Below, in pieces: positions 18,258 to 28,300 of a stretch of DNA of 35,160 nt. A program made the translations under genes and the position numbers. The stretch comes from Mesorhizobium sp. 61-13 (lineage in GTDB: Bacteria > Pseudomonadota > Alphaproteobacteria > Rhizobiales > Rhizobiaceae), in NCBI GenBank assembly GCA_001897075.1, contig MKRZ01000182.1, positions 1 through 35,160 on the forward strand. The letters are read 5' to 3'. The first letter of the stretch is position 1; each line of letters starts with the position of its first letter. The notes under the pieces were generated by a model that made no database searches, was not told the origin of the DNA, and saw only the letters and a list, made by a program, of their open reading frames with translations.

Positions 18258-20384
18258 TTGGCCGAAAATCAACTGTATGTCATGCATATTTCCATTCACG
18301 GTCTTTTCCGGGGCACTGACCCGGAAGTGGGCACCGACGTCGACACGGGCGGACAGGTCCGCTACGTCCTCGACCTGATCGAGGCGATGGGCAGCCACCG
18401 CAACATCCGCAAGGTCGATCTGCTTACGCGCAAGATCACCGATGCGCGGGTCGCTTCCGACTATGGCGTGGACCTCGAAGCCCTTTCCCCTAAGGTCAGC
18501 ATCCGGCGCATTCCCTGCGGGCCGAGCCGCTATATGCGCAAGGAGCTTTTGTGGCCCCATCTCAGCGAGTTCACCGACGGCGCGCTGGCGATGATCCGCG
18601 AGCAGGGGGAACTGCCCGACATCCTGCATGCGCATTACGCCGATGCCGGGCTGGTCGCGGTGCGGCTGAGCAAGGCGCTCGGCATCCCGGTGGTCTTCAC
18701 CGGCCATTCGCTCGGACGGTTCAAGCTAGCCAACCTGATGGCGCGCGGCATGGAGCGGGAGAAGGCCAACCAGACCTTCAACCTGACCGAGCGGATCGAG
18801 GCGGAAGAAGAAACCATCGAGAACGCCGCGCTCGTCGTCGCCAGCAGCAAGAACGAGGAGCGCGAGCAGTACCGGCTCTACGATCATTACGAGCGCAAGC
18901 GGATCATGGTGAACCCGCCCGGCTGCGATCTGGCGAAGTTCGGCGAGAAGCCGGGCAAGGCAGTGAACCAGGCGCTCCAGAAAACGCTTGCCCGCTTCCT
19001 CGACGATCCGGCCAAGCCGGCGCTCATCATGCTGGCCCGCCCAGACCCGCAGAAGAATATCCTCGCCGCCATCGAGACGTTTGCCGAAGCGGGTTTGCGC
19101 GACATGTGCAATCTGGTGCTGTTCCTCGGCGCACGCGACGACATCAGGGAGCTCGAGCCGGCGCAGAAGAAGCTGTTGCAGGATGTGCTCTACCTCATCG
19201 ACCGGTACGACCTTTATGGCAGTGTCGCCTACCCGAAGACCAATCCGCCCGAAATGGCCGCAGCACTTTTCCACTATGCCGCGCGCAGCGGCGGCGCGCT
19301 GCTGGGACTTTCCCGTCACGAGAATTTCGGCCTGACGTTGGTGGAGGCTGCAACTGCGGGGCTGCCGGTCGTCACGTCTGGGGCCGGTGGCATGTCGGAC
19401 ATCCTCGACATCTGCAAGAATGGCATTGTCGTCGACCCTGACAATCCGGCGGAAACGGCTGGGCGTGTCCACGAACTCCTGCTCGACCCGACACGCTGGA
19501 AACAGATGGCCGAGAGCGGCAAGGCGGCCAGCCGCGCGAACCTCACCTGGAAGAGCCACCTCGACCGCTATCTCGGCGAGGTTCGCGAGATCGTTCGGGC
19601 GCAGGTGACGCCGGAAGTGAGGATCACCCAGCCCAAGCCGCTCTCCAAGAGCACGAGGCTTTTGATCTGCGATATCGACGACACGTTGACTGGTGACCGT
19701 GACGCCATCAGCCGGCTAAACAGGATTATCGCGCAGCGCGACGACATCACTTTCGGGATCTCGACCGGCCGTAACCTTGAGGGTGCGATGGAGACGCTGC
19801 AATCATGGTCGGTCATCGAGCCGCAATTCCTGATCACCTCAGTGGGCACCGAGATTCACACCAATTTCGGCGAGCTGATTCCTAACGGCAGGTGGTCGAG
19901 ACATCTGCAGTTCCGCTGGAGCCCGCAGCGTGCGCGCGATGTCTTGGGAAAGGTGCCATGGCTGCGGCCACAGGAAGGCGAAGCGCAAGCGCGCTTCAAG
20001 ATCAGCTACTATTGCGAGGATGCGGACGCGACGACGATCGCGAACGTAAAGACGCTGCTTCGAAAAAACGGATTGCAGGCGCGCGTCGTCGTTTCGCGGA
20101 ACTATTGCGTCGATGTCCTACCGGTGCGTGCATCGAAGGGCCATGCGCTGCGCTTCCTCGCAGCGCAATGGAGCATCGATCTCAGTAACATCTTCACCGC
20201 CGGCGATTCCGGCAATGACCTCGACATGCTGCGCGGACTGGTCAAGGCCACCGTGGTCGGCAACCATAGCGGCGAGCTTGAAATGCTCCGGGACGATCCA
20301 AACACTTGGTTTTCATCACGCAACTCGGCAGCCGGCATTCTTGACGGACTGGTGCACTACGGTCTGATCGCACCGACGCAATGA
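18258..20384 (+). CDS. Sucrose-phosphate synthase-like GT4 glycosyltransferase fused to a HAD-IIB (sucrose-phosphate phosphatase-like) domain
   Basis: MHISIHGLFRGTDPEVGTDVDTGGQVRYVLDLIEAM, VFTGHSLGR and ENFGLTLVEAATAGLPVVTS in the GT half; LLICDIDDTLTGD and FTAGDSGNDLDMLRG in the HAD half. TTG start preceded by AGGAGG. Confidence 0.92.
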   Translation: MAENQLYVMHISIHGLFRGTDPEVGTDVDTGGQVRYVLDLIEAMGSHRNIRKVDLLTRKITDARVASDYGVDLEALSPKVSIRRIPCGPSRYMRKELLWPHLSEFTDGALAMIREQGELPDILHAHYADAGLVAVRLSKALGIPVVFTGHSLGRFKLANLMARGMEREKANQTFNLTERIEAEEETIENAALVVASSKNEEREQYRLYDHYERKRIMVNPPGCDLAKFGEKPGKAVNQALQKTLARFLDDPAKPALIMLARPDPQKNILAAIETFAEAGLRDMCNLVLFLGARDDIRELEPAQKKLLQDVLYLIDRYDLYGSVAYPKTNPPEMAAALFHYAARSGGALLGLSRHENFGLTLVEAATAGLPVVTSGAGGMSDILDICKNGIVVDPDNPAETAGRVHELLLDPTRWKQMAESGKAASRANLTWKSHLDRYLGEVREIVRAQVTPEVRITQPKPLSKSTRLLICDIDDTLTGDRDAISRLNRIIAQRDDITFGISTGRNLEGAMETLQSWSVIEPQFLITSVGTEIHTNFGELIPNGRWSRHLQFRWSPQRARDVLGKVPWLRPQEGEAQARFKISYYCEDADATTIANVKTLLRKNGLQARVVVSRNYCVDVLPVRASKGHALRFLAAQWSIDLSNIFTAGDSGNDLDMLRGLVKATVVGNHSGELEMLRDDPNTWFSSRNSAAGILDGLVHYGLIAPTQ

Positions 20385-20394
20385 TGAATAGGAG

Positions 20395-21390
20395 CTAGTC
20401 ACGGAGCGGCACACCGTATTTGCTGGCATCGACCCGCAAATAACCTTCCGGCGTGGTCCAGAGCCGCATCGGGCTTGTGATCTCGCCGACAAAGCTGCCG
20501 TCGGGCCGATGATTGAGGAAGGTCATGAGCGCAAGTCGGCCATCCGGAACCTCTATAACCCGACCTCCATAAAGATGGCCAACAGCGTCGCCTGCGAAGA
20601 ACAGTTCCTCGACGAGCTCAAACGGCCCGTTGGGATTGCGCGAGCGGACATAGTGGGTGCCGGTACACATGCCGCATCTACCCGTAGCCAGGTAGGCTGG
20701 ATCGCGCAGGCGCGATGAGTTGCTGAAGAGGCAATACCACCACCCGTCAAGCTGAAAGAGTTGCGGCACCTCCATCTCACCATAATAGCCAATCCGGAAA
20801 AGCGGCGGCTCGACGGTCCAGTTCGTAAGATCGGGTGACGAGGCCTGCCCGATCACGCCTGCGCCGCGGGCATTGATGTCGTTATCTCGTGCGGTGAACA
20901 ACATCCGCCATCCGCCAGTCGCAGCATCTTCGAAGACCCATGGGTCTCGAAATGACTGGTCGTGCCAGCGCGAGACATCATAGGATTCGTAATATTGGGC
21001 ATCCGCCTCTAGCAGCGCTTCGTTCCCCAATCTCTGCCAGTCGTGAAGATCGTCTGACACCGCCGCGCCGATGCGCTGGATCTGGCAATCCTCGGCTTTC
21101 TGGGTTCCCGTATAGAACATCATCCATTTGCCGTCTGGACGCCTCACGACCGAGCCCGTCCAGGTCGTGCCGTCATCCCAGCCGGGCCCAATCGCTGGCC
21201 CCAACACGACGCCATGGTAGTCCCAATCTTCGAGGTCGAGCGATGTTGCATGATAGATCCGGGCCTTCGGATGCCGCAGGTCAGGATGCTCTTGGGTGCG
21301 AGGCGCAGTGAGGCAGTAAAGATGATACGTGCCCTTATCCTTCGCAAACCAGAAGTCCCAGACATAATGCCCGGGTAACGAAAATCCCAT
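20395..21390 (-). CDS. GH32/GH68-like (beta-fructosidase/levansucrase clan) glycoside hydrolase
   Basis: MGFSLPGHYVWDFWFAKDKGTYHLYCLTAPRT, GTTWTGSVVRRPDGKWMMFYTGT, SFRDPWVF (RDP motif). Start at ATG 21390. Confidence 0.75.
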   Translation of the reverse strand: MGFSLPGHYVWDFWFAKDKGTYHLYCLTAPRTQEHPDLRHPKARIYHATSLDLEDWDYHGVVLGPAIGPGWDDGTTWTGSVVRRPDGKWMMFYTGTQKAEDCQIQRIGAAVSDDLHDWQRLGNEALLEADAQYYESYDVSRWHDQSFRDPWVFEDAATGGWRMLFTARDNDINARGAGVIGQASSPDLTNWTVEPPLFRIGYYGEMEVPQLFQLDGWWYCLFSNSSRLRDPAYLATGRCGMCTGTHYVRSRNPNGPFELVEELFFAGDAVGHLYGGRVIEVPDGRLALMTFLNHRPDGSFVGEITSPMRLWTTPEGYLRVDASKYGVPLRD

Positions 21391-21630
21391 CGCAAAAATC
21401 CTGTTATTTATAGCCGGGAACCCGGCTGTTAGACGGCCCCGCCAATTGGGTCTGCCCAACGTCGCCCACCAATGTGCCGAACTTAAGAAAGCTACTTGAA
21501 CATCCGAACGATGGTTGCTGACCAAGCTCCAGCCTCATTTGTCCCATGAACTGTGGGGCGTCCGGTCGCGACAAGGGCGCCCGCCATGGTTTTGCTTGAG
21601 CCAAGGGGCGACTGCCAAGCCAAATTGTGC

Positions 21631-21691
21631 GTCTGCTTTGCGCCTTCATTCCGGTCGTTCGCCTGACCTTCTAAAATCCCCAAAAGCGGAC
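21631..21691. repeat. Imperfect palindromic intergenic element, copy B (GTCTGCTTTG ... CAAAAGCGGAC)
   Basis: gtctgctttgcgccttcattccggtcgttcgcctgaccttctaaaatccccaaaagcggac; related to copy A. Confidence 0.55.
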
Positions 21692-21853
21692 ATCGTCCTT
21701 CGAACTAGCTGACAACTAGGTTGGGGTTGATAGCTGCCGTGTGGCTTTGCCTTGACCGCAATCTCGGGCTGCACCGCCACTTACAGGCTTGTGGACGTAA
21801 GCTGTTCCCATGTTCGAACAGAGGTGGATCGATGTTGAAAGTTTTGATCACGT

Positions 21854-22957
21854 CTAGAACCGACCGTTGGGCACGATCCCGCCGGCGTAGCCGAGTTGCA
21901 GGTCTTCGTGCTGCTCGGAGCTCGGTTCTGCGGTCAGCGTTCGCCAGTGGCCCTTGAGGAACTGATCGCAGGTCTCGTCCTCGAGCTCGACTCGGTAGTC
22001 GTTCCGAAGCCCGTGCAGATCGAAAGCTCGCCAAATCTCGTCGTCGATGACGGAAAGGTCGCTGCGCGATACTCGGTAGGCGGTACCGAGGATTTCGGTA
22101 TGCGATTGGACCGACGAGGCGATCAGCGCGACGTTCTGCCGGTGGAAGCCGAAGCCTAGAAATACGATGCGGTCCGCCTCGGACACCGCCAGTCGCATAG
22201 CCTGGAGCGCGGTGTCGTCCTCGACCTGCTCGGTGAATGTCCGCACGGACCGCGAAACGCTGGCGACGGCCTTGGGATCCGAATTGCCGAACGCCACCCC
22301 AGGTCCTTCGCCGGTCTGCCAAGGCAATCGGCCCACAGCCCCGTACGGGCGATGGATGCGAAGCCGCTCGAGGATGGCCCGGAACTCGCCGATATCGGTC
22401 CCATAGTATTGCGACAGCGAGAACGGCAGGTACTGCTCTAGGCATCTGTCGTAGTTGAAGTTGATTATCTCCAAATTCGCGAAGATTCCTTCGACCTCGC
22501 TCTTCCGAACGTTCTCGGTGAGCAGCTTGGTCAACGTGCCGTACCACGTCCCGACGAAGTTGGAGATGTCCAACCCACCCGATGCGTCGATCGGCCGGAA
22601 TGCGCTGCTGCGCTGCTCCGCCTCCAGGATGGCCTGGGCTATGCCGAGCTTTCCGACCAGTTCTACCTTGGGATCCTCGAGGGCGTCGATCAGATTGTCG
22701 ATCGAGATGGCCTGCTTGGCGGACCGGGTCAGCTGGCGCGCCGCCTGGATGTGCTCATCGACCGCCTCGTGCAGGTCGGGGTAGAGCCTCGCCTTGAGGG
22801 ACTCCAGAAAATCCCGGCTGCCACTTGTCTGACTATACCCGTCGAACCGGAGATCGGTGAGGCCCACGATGTTCTCCAGAAGATCGGGACCGGTCGGGAG
22901 CCCCACTTCGTAGCTCGCGCCAGCGCCGACGACCAACAGCGTTCTCGCTCTGAACAT
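21854..22957 (-). CDS. SIR2-like family protein (candidate NAD-consuming defence effector)
   Basis: MFRARTLLVVGAGASYEVGLPTG (SIR2 GAGxS), NLEIINFNYDRCLEQYL, RIHRPYGAVG, DRIVFLGFGFHRQNV. ATG 22957 with AGGAG upstream; the ORF extension to 23080 is unlikely. Confidence 0.8.
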   Translation of the reverse strand: MFRARTLLVVGAGASYEVGLPTGPDLLENIVGLTDLRFDGYSQTSGSRDFLESLKARLYPDLHEAVDEHIQAARQLTRSAKQAISIDNLIDALEDPKVELVGKLGIAQAILEAEQRSSAFRPIDASGGLDISNFVGTWYGTLTKLLTENVRKSEVEGIFANLEIINFNYDRCLEQYLPFSLSQYYGTDIGEFRAILERLRIHRPYGAVGRLPWQTGEGPGVAFGNSDPKAVASVSRSVRTFTEQVEDDTALQAMRLAVSEADRIVFLGFGFHRQNVALIASSVQSHTEILGTAYRVSRSDLSVIDDEIWRAFDLHGLRNDYRVELEDETCDQFLKGHWRTLTAEPSSEQHEDLQLGYAGGIVPNGRF

Positions 22958-23126
22958 GGGGGGCTCCTCTGAACGGGACGCACCATGGTAGCTTGGTCCC
23001 CTTGCGGTCAATGGCCGGCCAGTGCTGCTCCACGATGCAGACGGTATCGAGTTCGGCCTCGATCTCGCGAAGCGTGACATCCCCGTTTATCCGGGTCGTT
23101 ATGGGCCGCCATTTCGGCCTTTCAGG

Positions 23127-23160
23127 CCGCTTTGCGAAACTCCCAAAAGCTGCCGTCCGC
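23127..23160. repeat. Possible degenerate copy C of the intergenic palindromic element
   Basis: ccgctttgcgaaactcccaaaagctgccgtccgc resembles copy B termini (GCTTTG ... CAAAAGC). Confidence 0.35.
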
Positions 23161-23310
23161 CCACGCAGCCTGAATGCCCGTGACGTGGGTGGCGGTGTGA
23201 ACGCTTTGCCGCGGGGCTGCAGAAGGTGGATTTATTTGTGGCGGCGGATAGATCGGTAAACCAACAACGCGCCCGATCTCTTGGGTTAGCAGCAGCCGAT
23301 CTCAGACAAC

Positions 23311-24366
23311 TCAGGCTACGGGTTCGCCAATAATGGTCATGCTCAGGAAGTCTGAGCTGCCAACGCGGGAAATTCCCGTGACAACCTCACTGAACGGATC
23401 GTTTGCCTGCGCTCCTTCGGCCGATTCCCTTGTAGGAAAGAGCGATATGATATTCCCGGTTTCGATCTCGCGTATCGCATGGCAACGACGCCATTTCGGG
23501 TTCTCTGGGTCAAGGGTTGGCGCCCAATTTATCAATTGCGGCAGCGCCTCTAGCCAGACACCCCAAGCAGTGCCGACGAATTGACCGGGCATAGGGTCCA
23601 ACGCCCGGCTTACGAGTCCAATTACTTCGCCGCTTGAATTAAGGACTGGGCCGCCGCTCATTCCGGATGGCCAGTGCGCTTCAACCTCGAATACGGGGGT
23701 CGGGTTGGACCTATCCCGACCCTTGGGGTGCAAAGCCGTCACCACCCCGTAGGCAGCCTGCAACCCGCCCTCGGATATAATCGACCGTACTTCGTCGGCA
23801 TTTCCTTTGATAGTGTCAACATAGGGGAAGCCAAGGGCGATGACGGTGTCACCAACACGCGGCCCGGACCGGAGCCTTATGGGGAGTGTTCCGGCCATAT
23901 TTTCGGGTTGTGGGTCGCGCGTTCGTAGGACAGCGATGTCGAGTGGCCTGGGTCTATCGTTACCGCGCAGGACATTCAAAGGATTGTCGTCGGGAATAGC
24001 CGGCGTGAAAGCACGAACAATCGGCGCAATACCCTCATTCGGAACGGGAGGTGTACCAAAGGCGACGCCAATTCCGAGCAAAGCAACAAAACCCTCATCG
24101 GCCCGAAACGCGCGCATGGACTCGACAACGTGATCCGCCGTAAGCAGGGTGCCCCATGGGTCAGCCGCCAGACATGAGCCGTAGCCTTGCAGGTCTCCAT
24201 CGCGTCCGACATGTAAAACCGGCAGCACTGCTCGTCGCACGCCAAAGGGGTCGTCAAATTCGAACAGACTATGATGTTGTTCTTCGCGCGGGACGAGGGC
24301 GCGCGGGCTGCGTCCTGCTGCGTCATCTTCGCAGGTTTGAACCAAAATCGGCGAAAAGTCGGTCAT
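23311..24366 (-). CDS. Trypsin-like (S1 family) serine protease
   Basis: GYGSCLAADPWGTLLTADHVVE (His), RPLDIAVLRT (Asp), WPSGMSGGPVLNSSGEVIGLVS (Ser, GxSGGP): intact catalytic triad. Confidence 0.88.
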   Translation of the reverse strand: MTDFSPILVQTCEDDAAGRSPRALVPREEQHHSLFEFDDPFGVRRAVLPVLHVGRDGDLQGYGSCLAADPWGTLLTADHVVESMRAFRADEGFVALLGIGVAFGTPPVPNEGIAPIVRAFTPAIPDDNPLNVLRGNDRPRPLDIAVLRTRDPQPENMAGTLPIRLRSGPRVGDTVIALGFPYVDTIKGNADEVRSIISEGGLQAAYGVVTALHPKGRDRSNPTPVFEVEAHWPSGMSGGPVLNSSGEVIGLVSRALDPMPGQFVGTAWGVWLEALPQLINWAPTLDPENPKWRRCHAIREIETGNIISLFPTRESAEGAQANDPFSEVVTGISRVGSSDFLSMTIIGEPVA

Positions 24367-24441
24367 CGTCTCCCCCTTATCTAGGGATCAGCGGCACCAG
24401 AATCTGGTCCTTTGCGTGGACTACAGCAGGTCAATCCTGGT

Positions 24442-25383
24442 TCAGGAACGAGGGCAGCCGCGCTTTCTTAAGTTCCGTCGGGCCAGTGCGGCCAAGAAGT
24501 GAATGCGCAATCTGAAAAGGAGATGTGAGAGCCGGCTGCCTTTCGGCGGGATTGCTCCCGCCTCGGCAAAACGCACCAGGTCTCGTCTGAATTCCTGCCA
24601 TTGCCCTTTGCTCTTTAAGAATTGAACCCCTTCCTGCTTTTCATGATGCTCGGCCCATTTGTAGAGATGGGCATCATCGACATGGGATTCCAAATGTCCT
24701 TTCGAATTCCTCAGCAGGTCAGCCATCGGGAGAATATCGTCAGGGGACGCTAGGTTCTCATGCTCCCGGCGTAAATGCCACGCCAGCATGTCCGCTGCTT
24801 GAAGCGGCGACAGCAGTTTGTCGTTCTGAAAGGCAGGGACGCCGCTGATAAGTTTCCGGGCTCTGCGCGGGATGTTTCGCTTCATCTGGTGGAACAAGAG
24901 GGACATGTCTGCGCTCACGCCGTCTTGTTCGTCGAAGATGTATTCGATTCGAGTCTTGGCTTTGGTCTCTGCGACGTAGCGTGCAACGCCGGATATCACG
25001 CTAAAGCAGCAGGTGAAGTGCGGGCTTCCCAGACCGCGAGGCGAGACGGGGGTAAGAACGCGAAAATGCTCGCCACGATTGATCGTGAACTGGAAGGACA
25101 GAGGCTCGAAATGGCTGATGACGCGCGCCAGACCTTTCAGCTTCTGATCGCGGGCCTCCTTCGTCCATCCTTTGAACTCACCGCGCAGGTTATTCGCTTC
25201 CACCATGCGTAAGTACGCGATCGAGGGCAGCGCCTGTAGCTCCTCGCGCCATGCCTCGGAAAAGAGCTGCCATCTATCGGCTCGGTTGAGATAGCCGGCC
25301 ATGAACAGCCGCTTGTCTCCCTTGTCACTGGCTGAGTCGTCACAGAACGCCTGAAGGAGGATAGGGCTTCGTCTTTCCCACAT
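24442..25383 (-). CDS. DUF3800 domain-containing protein (RNase H-like fold predicted for the family)
   Basis: LQAFCDDSASDKGDKRLFMAGYLNRADRWQLFSEAWREEL, RIEYIFDEQDG, LLSPLQAADMLAWHLRRE match the DUF3800 pattern. Confidence 0.87.
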   Translation of the reverse strand: MWERRSPILLQAFCDDSASDKGDKRLFMAGYLNRADRWQLFSEAWREELQALPSIAYLRMVEANNLRGEFKGWTKEARDQKLKGLARVISHFEPLSFQFTINRGEHFRVLTPVSPRGLGSPHFTCCFSVISGVARYVAETKAKTRIEYIFDEQDGVSADMSLLFHQMKRNIPRRARKLISGVPAFQNDKLLSPLQAADMLAWHLRREHENLASPDDILPMADLLRNSKGHLESHVDDAHLYKWAEHHEKQEGVQFLKSKGQWQEFRRDLVRFAEAGAIPPKGSRLSHLLFRLRIHFLAALARRNLRKRGCPRS

Positions 25384-25385
25384 AT

Positions 25386-28300
25386 CTACGCAGCTCTTTT
25401 TAGGAGGTCTATGCCGATGACCGTGATCTCATCTACGTTCGGAAACTCCTGCGCAATTTCTTCCCAACGATTCTGAAGCGCTGCAATCAGGCCTTCAAAA
25501 TCAACCCGGTTGGCTCCACCCGGTACATCCCACCCAGCCTTTTCGCCCGTGCGTACCAGAACGAAAACGCCGCGTGCCGACCTGTTGTCGCGTAAATAGT
25601 CGCCACAGAGCTGGTTCTCCAACCGCTCGAAAAGTTCAGGGCCAGTCCACTTGTCGGCCAGCTTCAACTCGGCCGGTACGGGTGCATCAAATCCCATCCC
25701 GTGGAACCTGATGTCAGGCTTCTTGGCATCTGCAAACTCCTCCTCTTGCGGGACGGAATAGCGAGCGGACGCCTTCTCACGAAGCTCACGCCCGATATAT
25801 TTCCGCATATCGGTTTCTAGCGTCGCACCTGCTTTAAGTATTGTAGCGATGCTACTGTCTCCGTTCTCAAGATCATCTTTCAAATCGAGGAACCGCATCA
25901 CCGCAAGCTCCGCCAGCTCTCGATGATTGGCCGGCGTTCGTTCCAGCTTGTCATGGAAGTCGCGGACCTGTGCAGGCATCCACGGCGCGATATCCGAGTC
26001 CTGCTCGGCCTTCACCTTTGCCAAGTGGGCGAACCATGGACGGGATTCCACCTCCGGGTGGGATCGCGATATTTCTTGCAGGGCCAGGAAGGCTTCCTTA
26101 CCAGGAATCTTGTTCAGCAGATCAAATAGTCCGTTCCTTGAATCCTGCGCCTTGTCGCGCAAACCTGGCGAATAAACCCCCGTGCCGGCGCGATCGATGT
26201 CCTCGCTTCGCCGGATATAACCATGCATCAGCAGATAGAGGGTCTTCAAATGTCGAGGTGTTTGATATCTGGCCCTGGTGCTGGCCGCGCTTCTGCGGCC
26301 GCCCCATAGGTTTGTTACAAAGCTCATCGCGAATTCTGTTCGCGCCTCGCCCTGAGGCAATTCTTCAGAATGGGCTGCAAGGTCGGGAACTGCGGCTTCA
26401 GGATCGACACCTACCCAGACGGCGTACCAGTGAGCCACATGCTGCGGGGTGTGTACCGACCGGACTTTTTGCCACGCGAGCGCGGCTATTTCCTCGTCGG
26501 ACAGTGCCGATCCCTGCAAAATCTTGAGGAGCTTTTCCAACGTGGCTGCGTTCGCAGGCTCGGATTCCTTCAGCAGATTTGCGATGTGCGGGCCGAGAGT
26601 GGCCCAGCTCCATTCACCGGACCAGCTAACGTCACTGAGGACGTAATTATCCTCCTTCTCAGGTGTCGCTTTCGAAAGCTCGAAGCCAATCTCCTGAAGA
26701 AGGAAATCTTTGACGGTGCTCGTATGCGCCTCGAAGAGCTTGGGAAACCAGGTTGGGAAACCGTTCAATTCAAACGAGGCATATCGGCAGGCGAGTTCGA
26801 TGTCTGCTTCGCTGAGGCTTTGCGCCCAATTTGGTGTCTCCTGCGCTTCGATTTCGAGTCCGGCCAAGCCCAGAATTACCGACATTGGTGTCGAGTTTTC
26901 TGGTGCGCCTTCCGAACGAATAGTCGGTCTCTCACGCCGCCAATAAGCAACAATTCCGTCACGGAACGCTTGCGCGATATCCTTGCCAAACTCGGCTTCC
27001 AAGTTTCTCCAGTTGCCATGGGTCCACCGACCAGAGCGATCACTATCGCGGCGCATCCGGTCGTGAAGGTAGGTTAGGCCGTTGAAGACATAGCCAGGTT
27101 TGGTCAGACTTGGGTCGCGCAATTTGTCGAGATTTTCGCTCAGATACTTTTTTGAGTCTGCGAGATTCTTTTCCTCTTTTCGCTTTCTTTCCTCGGAGCG
27201 TCTCTTCCATTGCGCTTCCTGGCGTTTCCAGGCGCGGGCGTCTTTTCCTTGTGCCGGTGGATTGAGGAACTTGTCCAACTCATCCGACAACTCCGTGTTG
27301 CCGGAGACGAGTCGCTTGAGCCTTTCACGCCACAAACGCGGCCGGTCGTTCGTGATGTAGAGTCTAAAAGCCAACGACAGCGCGACAAGCTTGTCGTCTT
27401 GGAAGGGCTGAGTTGCAATTTGCTCGGAGACATAGTCGAAATCCTCCGCGCCAAAGCGCCAGAACGGCTCCACGACAAAAACCGGCCAGAAATCGGTAAG
27501 CCGTTCGTTGCGCTTTTCGTCTCGCCGTTCTCTCGCAAGGTTAATCTCATACCAAAACAAGGCCCTATTCAGTTCCGGCCACTCTGGCACAAGGGTCGAG
27601 AACTTCGTTTTCGCATTGTTGAGTTCGCTGTCGAGATAGTGACGTCCCATTCCGAACTTATCGAGGACCGCCAGCACGGCAGGTTGCAGTGACGCTGAAT
27701 GGCGGGCCTCGATGAGACGCTCGGCTGCCTGGGATGCGGGCGTCATCAGCCAAGTAAATTTCTGCGATATCTCGCAAAAACGCCTCTCGATAACTGGCGG
27801 CGTGTTGAGCAGTTGATCAAAGCCGACAAGCAACTCGGACAGTTGATCGAGACCGGCGGCCTGAACGAAGGTGCTCACAGCGTCGGAAAGGCGATCGACG
27901 CTGTACCGCTCTTTCTCTTCCGTTTTGCCCAAGCACTCAAGCAGCCACTTGATCGTGTCCGGTGTCGGAGCGGTTTCCTTCGTCAACTCGGCAAGCCAGT
28001 CGCGATCCAGTTCTGCCGCTTCTGCGAGAAAACTGTTGCGGATGTCTTCTTGATCCTGCTCGGACCCAACTGCCCGAACTGCTCTAAACGCGGCAATGCG
28101 CGTGTACTGTGAAACGGAAGGTGAAAGCGCGATCTGCTTTGCCTCGGGCAATGCACCGGAGAGCTGGCCCAGCCAGACCATTCGGAGCAGAAAAGCCTTC
28201 AGCTCTTCATCGGTCGCATACTTAGCTAGAAGGCTGCGCACATCGTCGGTCAGATCGGGATTGGAGAAGCGTTGTACAGCCGCATAGTCGGTCATCGAGC

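Noticed and set aside
18726-19559. 277-aa minus-strand ORF within the SPS/SPP fusion
   Set aside because: Antisense shadow; the plus strand has well-defined GT4 and HAD motifs.
26370-27077. 235-aa plus-strand ORF inside the NACHT gene
   Set aside because: Antisense shadow of a strongly supported 1444-aa coding frame; no recognisable domain.
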